Below the pieces are notes generated by a model. That model was not told the origin of the DNA, ran no database searches, and saw only the letters and a list, made by a program, of their open reading frames with translations. From NCBI RefSeq assembly GCF_001187905.1, contig NZ_LGIS01000017.1, forward strand, positions 124,001 to 188,000: a DNA stretch of 64,000 nucleotides, in the 5' to 3' direction. Of the stretch, positions 57,570 through 64,000 are shown one piece after another. The stretch's first letter is position 1; each line of letters starts with the position of its first letter. This stretch comes from Pantoea sp. RIT-PI-b (GTDB lineage: Bacteria > Pseudomonadota > Gammaproteobacteria > Enterobacterales > Enterobacteriaceae). Made by a program: the position numbers and the translations under genes.

Positions 57570-59009
57570 TTAGCTGGAGCAGCTCACTTCCAGCGTTTTG
57601 CCCCACTCTGGCGGCCGTTGGCGCAACTCAGCGCTAACGGCCGCATCGCTATACGGCTGCTGTAACGCGTTATGCAGCCTGGCTAACGCCGTCGTCTCGC
57701 CTTTCTCAACCTCTTCAATCACCTGCTGTGCCAGATAGTTGCGCAACACCAGTGCCGGATTGGCTGCTTTCATTACCGCCTGACGCTGCTCATCGCTGGC
57801 CTGGTCTTGTAACAGGCGCTGGCGATAGTCGCTGTACCAGCGATCAAAGGCGGCGCGATCGATAAACTCATCACGCAGCGGCGAACGGGTTTCCTGCTGT
57901 TGGGTGTCGCTTAGCATGCGGAAGGTCAGCGTGTAATCGCTGTGTTCTGCGGTCATCAGTGACAGCAAGCCGGTGAGAATAGTGTTGTCATTGGCATCTG
58001 CTGTCAGCAAACCAAGCTTAGCGCGCATCTTCTCACCCCAAACGCGCATCAACTCATTTTCATACTGGCCGAGCGCCTGCTTAAGCTGTTCGGTACTCAG
58101 CAAACCGGATAAGGCATGTGCCAGTCGATTCAGGTTCCACAGGCCAATCATCGGCTGATTTTCGAAGGCGTAGCGCCCCTGATAATCACTGTGATTGCAG
58201 ATATAGTTCGGCTGATAGTCGTCGAGGAAACCGTACGGACCGTAATCCAGCGTCAATCCCAGAATCGACATGTTATCGGTGTTCATCACGCCGTGCGCAA
58301 AGCCAACGCTTTGCCAATGCGCGATCAGGCTGGCGGTTCGTTTCACGATATCAGTGAACCACAGCTGATAACGATCCGCTTCATCCTGCAGTTGCGGCCA
58401 GTGATGGCGAATCGCGTAATCCGCCAGCATACGCACTTTGTCTTGCTCACCCGCATAATAGACGTGTTCAAAATGGCCGAATCGCAGATGGCTTTCCGCA
58501 ATGCGCATCAACATCGCGCCGCGCTCCTGCGTTTCGCGCAGTACCGGCTCATCACCAATCGCTAACGCCAGCGCGCGCGTAGTGGGAATCCCCAGATGGT
58601 GCAGCGCTTCGGAAGCGAGGAATTCCCGCACGCTGGAACGGATCACCGCGCGTCCATCGCCCATTCGCGAATAGGGCGTTAATCCTGCTCCTTTCAGGTG
58701 CCAGTCCAGCTTGCCACCCCTGGACAGCTGCTGTTCACCGAGCAAAATGCCGCGTCCGTCGCCCAGCTGTCCGGCCCAAACGCCAAACTGGTGGCCGCTG
58801 TAAACCTGTGCCAGCGGCGACATGCCGGGCAGCAGCTCACGTCCTGACCATACGCCGTGGCCGTTGCCGGCAAAGAGCGCATCGTCTACCCCCATCTCTT
58901 GCGCCAGCGGTGCATTGTGATAAAACAGCCGTCCACCCGCCAGCGGCGTCGGCGGCAGCGCGGTGTAGAATCCGGGTAATTCTTGCTGCCAGCTATTGGT
59001 AAATTGCAT
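57570..59009 (-). CDS. selO: SelO protein adenylyltransferase (pseudokinase fold)
   Basis: 479 residues, YdiU/SelO family, ending in the conserved VSCSS. SelO transfers AMP from ATP to Ser, Thr or Tyr of target proteins, linked to redox homeostasis. Landmarks: [43 protein letters not shown] (glycine-rich loop) and [15 protein letters not shown] (catalytic/metal Asp region). Penultimate-region cysteine is encoded as Cys, as usual in bacteria. Convergent with aroH (3-bp gap). Confidence 0.95.
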   Translation of the reverse strand: MQFTNSWQQELPGFYTALPPTPLAGGRLFYHNAPLAQEMGVDDALFAGNGHGVWSGRELLPGMSPLAQVYSGHQFGVWAGQLGDGRGILLGEQQLSRGGKLDWHLKGAGLTPYSRMGDGRAVIRSSVREFLASEALHHLGIPTTRALALAIGDEPVLRETQERGAMLMRIAESHLRFGHFEHVYYAGEQDKVRMLADYAIRHHWPQLQDEADRYQLWFTDIVKRTASLIAHWQSVGFAHGVMNTDNMSILGLTLDYGPYGFLDDYQPNYICNHSDYQGRYAFENQPMIGLWNLNRLAHALSGLLSTEQLKQALGQYENELMRVWGEKMRAKLGLLTADANDNTILTGLLSLMTAEHSDYTLTFRMLSDTQQQETRSPLRDEFIDRAAFDRWYSDYRQRLLQDQASDEQRQAVMKAANPALVLRNYLAQQVIEEVEKGETTALARLHNALQQPYSDAAVSAELRQRPPEWGKTLEVSCSS

Positions 59010-59107
59010 CGATACTCCTGAAGGTGCACTTTAACAAGGCACCAGCATTGAGTTTTAAGATAAAGCAGAGTGTAACGCCGACGCGGCGCGGAAGACAGGC
59101 GAAAGGA

Positions 59108-59851
59108 TTACTGCTGCGAAGGCGTGGGTAAATCAAGGTCGGAATAAATCAGATCGTTCAAGCGTTCGGCCTTAACCACCGGGAACAGGCTGCCCTGCAG
59201 CTGCGCACCGCTAAGCGTGTTCATCTTTTCCATCATTTGGTTATCATCGACACCGCAAATAATGATCTGCTCTGCAAAATCAGAGAAAGTATCGATAACC
59301 GTTTGAATAAATGGCGTAAAGGAAGCGCGCTTAGCCAACCCCTGAATAAAGGCTTTATCCAGTTTCAGGACGCTAAACAGATTATCGTACACCGCATTTG
59401 CCGGTGCTTTTCCTGCGCCAAATTGTGAAAGCGATAAACGAAATTCGTGTTGCAACGCCGCTAACAGAGGATGGGATTTACCCAATGCCAATTGCGGAAA
59501 CGTTTCGCTGATATCCAAAACAATAAAAGGAATTTGTTTGAATTTTCTTAACAGAAACTCGCTGGCTAAAAGTGTATTTGCCATAGAATCATCAATACGA
59601 ACCAAAGCGATAATTTGATTGAGCTCAAAAAAGTCGCGGTACTTTTCCAGCAATGAAAGTTGGCTCTGTAACAGACGTAATTGCTGCGCATCATCCAGCT
59701 GCGGCAACAGCAAATCCTGCGGCAGCGTAATAGGTGCGCTGTCGTGGACAAATTGCGTAACCAGCTCGACCGCAGTCAGCTGGCCCGTCAGAGAATAAAC
59801 TGGATAAAACCAGGTTTCCGACTGATAGTCGGCAGACAGATGGACTTTCAT
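59108..59851 (-). CDS. ydiV: YdiV-like degenerate EAL-domain protein (RflP)
   Basis: About 247 residues from ATG 59851 (MKVHLSADYQSETWFYPVYS), which aligns with E. coli YdiV; an ATG at 59884 would add eleven residues. EAL fold in which the EAL triplet is ELV (AVELVTQF) and the metal-binding residues for c-di-GMP hydrolysis are missing. E. coli and Salmonella YdiV bind FlhD4C2 and block flagellar gene activation. Neither start has a good Shine-Dalgarno, suggesting low translation. Same place as in E. coli, between selO and nlpC. Confidence 0.82.
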   Translation of the reverse strand: MKVHLSADYQSETWFYPVYSLTGQLTAVELVTQFVHDSAPITLPQDLLLPQLDDAQQLRLLQSQLSLLEKYRDFFELNQIIALVRIDDSMANTLLASEFLLRKFKQIPFIVLDISETFPQLALGKSHPLLAALQHEFRLSLSQFGAGKAPANAVYDNLFSVLKLDKAFIQGLAKRASFTPFIQTVIDTFSDFAEQIIICGVDDNQMMEKMNTLSGAQLQGSLFPVVKAERLNDLIYSDLDLPTPSQQ

Positions 59852-60164
59852 TTTACAAGCCAGAAGCAATGGCAATTGGCGCATCGTATATCAACGAAAA
59901 CAACCAGGCAATAGGACCAAACGTTTGAAGAGATGCCGTTTTCAGTCTTATTACGTCGGTTTAAGCCGCAAATAATACTTAAGCCAAATAAGCCGGGTTA
60001 ATGTCCATACCAATTAAATAAAATTACGCTTTATTTTTAGTATTAAATCAATGGCGGGTAAAGTGCCATTTTAAATGATAGTTAAATATCGGCACAATTC
60101 GGATTTAATTCAGGGTGAATAACCCTTATTTTTTCGCGCTTTTATTGCTCAAACAGATCCACGT
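59852..60164. other. 313-bp AT-rich spacer between ydiV and nlpC
   Basis: No gene or clear regulatory site seen. It should contain the ydiV promoter on the minus strand. Confidence 0.5.
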
Positions 60165-60623
60165 TTAGATGCGACGCGCCTGCCAAAATACTTTGCGCCA
60201 GTAAACATTGTCCAGCGAGGAGCGAATCACACCCTGACTGGTAGAGGCGTGAATAAAGGTGTTGTCGGTATCATAAATACCCACATGCAAACCATTTTCT
60301 CCACTACCGGTTTTGAAGAACACCAGATCGCCAGGCAGCAGATCGTCTTTATTGATACGGGTACCAATGTCGGTTTGATCGATAGTCGAACGCGGTAGCT
60401 GCATGTCGAATTTATCGCGGAAAGTGAGATAGACAAAACCCGAGCAATCGACACCACCCCGACTTAAACCGCCGTAGCGATAGGGCGTGCCGCGCCAGCG
60501 GCTAAGCTGCTCGTTGAGCTGGGCAATTACGGTGATGGAATCGGACAGACGACCATTGGGCGGCGGTGCATGATGGCTACAACCGGCCAGCAACAGTGCC
60601 AAAATAAAAATCGTCAGCCGCAT
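60165..60623 (-). CDS. nlpC: NlpC, NlpC/P60 family lipoprotein
   Basis: 152 residues. Signal peptide with lipobox LLAGC (C15). NlpC/P60 cysteine peptidase domain: Cys in GVDCSGFVYLTF, His in LHVGIYDTDNTF and His in FIHASTSQG. Probable murein endopeptidase anchored in the envelope. Second NlpC/P60 enzyme in the window after mepH. Confidence 0.93.
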   Translation of the reverse strand: MRLTIFILALLLAGCSHHAPPPNGRLSDSITVIAQLNEQLSRWRGTPYRYGGLSRGGVDCSGFVYLTFRDKFDMQLPRSTIDQTDIGTRINKDDLLPGDLVFFKTGSGENGLHVGIYDTDNTFIHASTSQGVIRSSLDNVYWRKVFWQARRI

Positions 60624-60692
60624 CAGCGTTTTCCTTCATTCCTTGTCCGGCTGACACTTTAGCGGCAAAGCGCTACGGCACGCAATCCTCTG

Positions 60693-61439
60693 TCAGGGAA
60701 TAAACAGCAGCGGACCTTGTGCGGTATCGATTTGTTCAAACGGAGTTTGATAGAGTGGCGCTAATTGTGCCGCAGTTAACACCGCGCTGGCCCTGCCTTG
60801 TTTAACCACCTCGCCCCGATGCATCAACCACACGCGGTCGGCATGGCGCAGGCTGTGATTAAGGTCGTGGCCGCTGGCGACAATTGCCAGTCCGCTACGG
60901 CACAGCTCAGCCAGCAGCTTATCGACTGCCCGCTGCTGCGCCACATCCAGCGCACTCATTGGTTCATCTAATAGCAGCAGCTTGCCGCGTGGATTAAGCG
61001 CCGGATGGACCTGTAGCACCACGGCAGCCAGACGCACCCGTTGCCACTCTCCGCCGGAAAGCTGCGTCACACTGCGGGTCAGCTTGTCTTGTAGCCCCAG
61101 TTGAGCCAGTACGTCTTGTAAAACAACGTCGGTTTCAGCCGTTAGTAGCGCGATGTGCATACGCAGATAGTGCCACACCGGCATCTGTCCCGGCGCCATC
61201 TGCTGCTGAGGCAGCCAGCCACGCAGCTGCGCCAACGCCGCCCCGCTAAGCGCCGCCAGCGCTGTACCGCCGATCAGCATGCTGCCCTGGCTCGGCAACA
61301 AGCCTGACAGCATCGCCAGCAGCGTACTTTTGCCGGCACCGTTCGGCCCAACCAGGTGCACCAGTTCACCGGCGTTGACGCAAAGTTCGACCGGAGCCAG
61401 TCGCCCTGAGACGCTGGCTCCGTGGCACTGCAGCACCAT
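60693..61439 (-). CDS. btuD: BtuD, ATPase of the vitamin B12 ABC importer
   Basis: 248 residues. Walker A GPNGAGKST, signature LSGGEWQRVRLA, Walker B LLLLDEPMSALD and H-loop ASGHDLNH. Powers BtuCD for cobalamin uptake across the inner membrane. Its start codon directly abuts the btuE stop codon. Confidence 0.95.
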   Translation of the reverse strand: MVLQCHGASVSGRLAPVELCVNAGELVHLVGPNGAGKSTLLAMLSGLLPSQGSMLIGGTALAALSGAALAQLRGWLPQQQMAPGQMPVWHYLRMHIALLTAETDVVLQDVLAQLGLQDKLTRSVTQLSGGEWQRVRLAAVVLQVHPALNPRGKLLLLDEPMSALDVAQQRAVDKLLAELCRSGLAIVASGHDLNHSLRHADRVWLMHRGEVVKQGRASAVLTAAQLAPLYQTPFEQIDTAQGPLLFIP

Positions 61440-61985
61440 TTACTCTGCCAGCGCCTGCTCAACGCGTTTCAGAATGATCGGGTCATCCGGCGTCATATCC
61501 GGTGAGAAGCGTGCAATCACCTGGCCCTGCTTATTGATGAGGAATTTCTCGAAGTTCCACAGAATATCGCCCAGCGCTTTAGGTGCACGGCCTTTACTCT
61601 CCATACGTTCGAGGAACCCGCTGCCTTCCGGACGCTGCGCAACCGGTTGTGCCGCCGTCAGCTGCGCATACAGCGGATGACGCTGTTCACCGTTGACATC
61701 GGTTTTATCAAACATGGGGAAGGTAACGCCGTAAGTGGTGCTGCAGAAGGTTTTGATCTCTTCGTTACTGCCCGGCTCTTGCTCGAGGAATTGATTGCAC
61801 GGGAAACCGAGCACGCTGAAATTTTTATCCTGCCAGGCTTTTTGCAACGATTCCAGCTGCTCATACTGCGCCGTCAGGCCACATTTTGAGGCCACATTCA
61901 CCACCAGCAATACTTTTCCTTCATATGCTGCCAGCGTGGTTTTCTCTCCATCCAGCGTGACCAGTTCAGTTTGATAAATGCTCAT
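61440..61985 (-). CDS. btuE: BtuE, thiol peroxidase of the glutathione peroxidase family
   Basis: 181 residues. Peroxidatic cysteine in VNVASKCGLTAQY (C34 region), FPCNQFLEQEPG and WNFEKFLINKQG are the GPx signatures. In E. coli BtuE reduces hydrogen and lipid peroxides using thioredoxin or glutathione and is not needed for B12 uptake despite its place between btuC and btuD. Confidence 0.95.
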   Translation of the reverse strand: MSIYQTELVTLDGEKTTLAAYEGKVLLVVNVASKCGLTAQYEQLESLQKAWQDKNFSVLGFPCNQFLEQEPGSNEEIKTFCSTTYGVTFPMFDKTDVNGEQRHPLYAQLTAAQPVAQRPEGSGFLERMESKGRAPKALGDILWNFEKFLINKQGQVIARFSPDMTPDDPIILKRVEQALAE

Positions 61986-62024
61986 AGTCGATTCCTGTTG
62001 TTGATAACACGTTGCCAGCCAAAG

Positions 62025-63008
62025 CTAGCGCGAAGACTTCACTAATAACACGATAAACAGCGGCGCGCCGAGCGTGGCGGTTACCACACCGATCGGCAGT
62101 TCGGCCGAGGTTAAAACCAGCCGAGCAATAATATCTGCGCCGAGCAGTACCGCCGCACCCGCCAACGCTGCCGCCGGAAGCAGATAGCGGTGATCGCTTA
62201 AACCACTGAGGCGTAATAGATGCGGAATGACCAGGCCAACAAAGCCAATTGCGCCGGCCATCGCCACGCTAACGCCGACTAACCAACCCATAGCCAGTAC
62301 CAGCAAATTGCGCCACAGCAGCAGCGGCAAACCCAGCTGACGCGCTGAGGTTTCACCCAGCGCCAGTAAGTTAAGCGTACGCGCGGTAGCAATTAACAGC
62401 AGCGTGACCGGCAACAGCGCCAGCATCATCCAGCCATAGCGCCAGTCAATGCCGCTAAAACCGCCCATCATCCAGTACATGAGCTGGCGCAGATCGAGGC
62501 TGGTGCTAAAGTACACCGCCCACGTCATGATCGCGCTACAGATAATGCCCAGCGCTACGCCGGTTAGCAGTAAACGGCTCACCGATAACTGTTGGCGCGC
62601 GAAATGCAGCAAAAGAAGCGTAATCAGTAGTGCGCCAGCCATCGCCGCCAGCGCTAAGCTCCATAATGAGCCGTTACCGAGCATCACGCCCATCACCAAA
62701 CCAATGCCAGCGCCATTAGACACGCCAAGCAAGCCCGGTTCCGCTAGCGGATTGTTGAACAGTGCCTGCATCACCACACCACATACCGCCAGCGCCGCGC
62801 CAACCAGCACCACTGCCAGCGTACGCGGCATGCGCAGTTGCCAGACGAACAGATCGCCATTGGCCGAAAACCATTGGGTGGGGGAAATCCAGCTGTCACC
62901 GGCACACAGGCTAAGTCCAATCAACAGCACTAACAGCACGCTGAGTGCGATAAGCCAGCGCTGGCTGCGGCGATTTGCCTGACGGGCAAGCTGATCCAGC
63001 AGAGTCAT
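62025..63008 (-). CDS. btuC: BtuC, permease of the vitamin B12 ABC importer
   Basis: 327 residues, about ten helices, FecCD/BtuC permease family. Landmarks: [35 protein letters not shown] and the coupling helix around [12 protein letters not shown]; ends [18 protein letters not shown]. Pairs with BtuD; the periplasmic BtuF is encoded elsewhere. Confidence 0.95.
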   Translation of the reverse strand: MTLLDQLARQANRRSQRWLIALSVLLVLLIGLSLCAGDSWISPTQWFSANGDLFVWQLRMPRTLAVVLVGAALAVCGVVMQALFNNPLAEPGLLGVSNGAGIGLVMGVMLGNGSLWSLALAAMAGALLITLLLLHFARQQLSVSRLLLTGVALGIICSAIMTWAVYFSTSLDLRQLMYWMMGGFSGIDWRYGWMMLALLPVTLLLIATARTLNLLALGETSARQLGLPLLLWRNLLVLAMGWLVGVSVAMAGAIGFVGLVIPHLLRLSGLSDHRYLLPAAALAGAAVLLGADIIARLVLTSAELPIGVVTATLGAPLFIVLLVKSSR

Positions 63009-63098
63009 AGATAAGATTGGCTGAGAAAACAGAGATTTGATTGTAGAGGGATTACAGCAAAAAGAAAGCGGCGCTGTGAAGGCGCCGCTGGACGTGTA

Positions 63099-63467
63099 CT
63101 ACTGATGCGGAGGAATCGGCTGGCCGTGATTATCATGCTTCTGCTGCTTATCACGCTGATCGTGATGCTGCGACTGCTGATGTGGCTGGCGTGGGTTATC
63201 CCGGTGCGCACCATTGCCTGGATGCTGGGCCTGCCAGCCGTTACCATTCCAGTAACCGTGCGGGCCTTTGGTGCCAATACGCTGGTTATGATGCTGCTTC
63301 CACCAGGTTGGTGCACGCCAGTCGTAACCATCCCAATAGTAGCCTCGCTTATCTTGATCGCCAATATGAATGGAAACACCTGGCGTGTTGATGTTGACGG
63401 AAACATTGGCGCTAGCCAACAGCGGCATGCCTAACAGGATGCTTAATAAAAGTGCGGTCTTTTTCAT
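63099..63467 (-). CDS. DUF2502 family secreted protein with a His/Gln-rich tail
   Basis: 122 residues. Signal peptide cleaved near residue 20 (LLASANVSV). The core IHIGDQDKRGYYWDGYDWRAPTWWKQ is the DUF2502 (YpeC-like) signature; a second WDG-like unit reads GYWNGNGWQ. From about residue 83 the chain is dominated by His, Gln, Asp and Pro. Periplasmic; function unknown, metal binding by the tail is possible. Inserted between btuC and ihfA, which are adjacent in E. coli. Confidence 0.82.
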   Translation of the reverse strand: MKKTALLLSILLGMPLLASANVSVNINTPGVSIHIGDQDKRGYYWDGYDWRAPTWWKQHHNQRIGTKGPHGYWNGNGWQAQHPGNGAHRDNPRQPHQQSQHHDQRDKQQKHDNHGQPIPPHQ

Positions 63468-63617
63468 TATTCAAACCAGTTGCTGTGTGATGGCGCTGTT
63501 ATAACAAAAGCGTTGCCGCAGTCACTATCGGCGCGGACCGATTTTCACCCTATTTTCCGGATGATTACGCAATCCTTACATCGTGAATACATCGTGCAGA
63601 ACGGCCAGTTTTCAGGC

Positions 63618-63646
63618 AAAAAAAAGGCCGCTAAGCGGCCTTTTTG
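63618..63646. terminator. Terminator of ihfA
   Basis: AAGGCCGC (63624-63631), loop TAA, GCGGCCTT (63635-63642), with an A-run on the left (T-run for the minus strand) and T-run on the right. Eleven bases past the ihfA stop. Confidence 0.88.
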
Positions 63647-63657
63647 TCGTACTGAAA

Positions 63658-63960
63658 TTAGTCAGCATCCTTGGGTGTCGCGTTCTCAACGCGACTTTTC
63701 AACTTCTGTCCCGGACGGAATGTCACCACTCGGCGCGCGGTGATAGGAATATCTTCCCCCGTCTTCGGGTTACGGCCCGGACGCTGGTTTTTGTCACGCA
63801 GATCAAAATTACCAAATCCGGACAGTTTTACCTGTTCTCCGTTTTCCAACGCGCGGCGAACCTCTTCAAAAAAAAGTTCAACCAACTCTTTGGCATCACG
63901 TTTGCTCAACCCGAGTTTTTCAAACAGGTACTCTGACATTTCAGCTTTTGTAAGCGCCAT
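63658..63960 (-). CDS. ihfA: Integration host factor alpha subunit
   Basis: 100 residues, almost identical to E. coli IhfA (99). HU-family fold with the DNA-intercalating arm [12 protein letters not shown] including the conserved proline. Forms the IHF heterodimer with IhfB and bends DNA sharply at specific sites. Starts four bases after the pheT stop, so it is part of the pheST-ihfA operon. Confidence 0.97.
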   Translation of the reverse strand: MALTKAEMSEYLFEKLGLSKRDAKELVELFFEEVRRALENGEQVKLSGFGNFDLRDKNQRPGRNPKTGEDIPITARRVVTFRPGQKLKSRVENATPKDAD

Positions 63961-63964
63961 AGGT

Positions 63965-64000
63965 TCAATCCCTCAAGGTTGCCTGGAATCGCTCTTTTAA
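63965..64000 (-). CDS. pheT: C-terminal end of phenylalanyl-tRNA synthetase beta subunit (partial)
   Basis: The last eleven codons, [11 protein letters not shown], and a TGA at 63965-63967 read on the minus strand in one frame up to the window edge. This matches the end of E. coli PheT (LKERFQASLRD) and the pheT-ihfA order. Too short for a domain check. Confidence 0.88.
   Translation of the reverse strand, partial: LKERFQATLRD

Overview
The window is an ordinary core-chromosome segment of a gamma-proteobacterium of the order Enterobacterales, most likely an Erwiniaceae member (Pantoea/Erwinia-like). Gene order follows the E. coli stretch from rsx to ihfA-pheT almost gene by gene and most proteins are near-identical in length to their E. 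coli counterparts, but several E. coli genes are missing from their usual places (lhr, sodB, ydhP, ydiH, menI, ydiE) and several genes sit where E. coli has none (an MDR oxidoreductase, a CTP-synthase-like amidotransferase, a LysR regulator, an unrecognised lipoprotein, eptA, a Fur-box-preceded unknown protein, a DUF2502 protein). I see no prophage, insertion sequence, CRISPR array or obvious island.

Layout. 1-6643: end of ydgK, then rsxABCDGE and nth as one tightly packed operon (SoxR-reducing electron-transfer complex plus endonuclease III). 6615-12250: MDR oxidoreductase, class I amidotransferase, peptide transporter dtpA, LysR regulator, gstA. 12287-16754: minus-strand vitamin B6, translation and cell-wall group pdxY, tyrS, pdxH, mliC, anmK. 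17030-23644: slyB/slyA, the ydhIJK efflux operon, a lipoprotein, sodC, ydhF, ydhL. 23874-30256: eptA behind a PhoP-like box, the electrophile-response set nemR-nemA-gloA with two NemR-like operators, rnt, grxD, mepH and the 29-residue gene ynhF. 30531-37495: purR with its own PUR box, punR/punC, cfa with two candidate promoters, ribC, mdtK.

37649-41292: three tandem tRNA-Val(GAC) genes under a strong GC-discriminator promoter, pykF with a Cra site, lpp, ldtE. 41354-46919: the complete sufABCDSE iron-sulfur assembly operon on the minus strand, diverging from a small unknown protein whose promoter is covered by a near-consensus Fur box. 47744-57566: ydiJ, ydiK, the sRNA gene rprA with an RcsB box, ppsA and its regulator ppsR diverging across a Cra-like site, aroH. 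57570-64000: selO, ydiV, nlpC, btuD-btuE-btuC, a histidine-rich DUF2502 protein, ihfA and the last codons of pheT, all on the minus strand.

Recurring themes are redox and iron-sulfur stress (rsx, nth, sodC, nemRA, gloA, grxD, suf, ydiJ, btuE), envelope maintenance and stress (mliC, anmK, slyB, eptA, mepH, lpp, ldtE, cfa, nlpC, rprA) and the PEP/pyruvate node (pykF, ppsA, ppsR, Cra sites). The least explained items are the Fur-box gene at 47309-47713, the lipoprotein at 21236-21703, the palindrome inside the suf promoter, and eptA with its PhoP-like box. No clearly new multi-gene system is visible. All assignments come from reading the sequence and from remembered family sequences; no database search was run.
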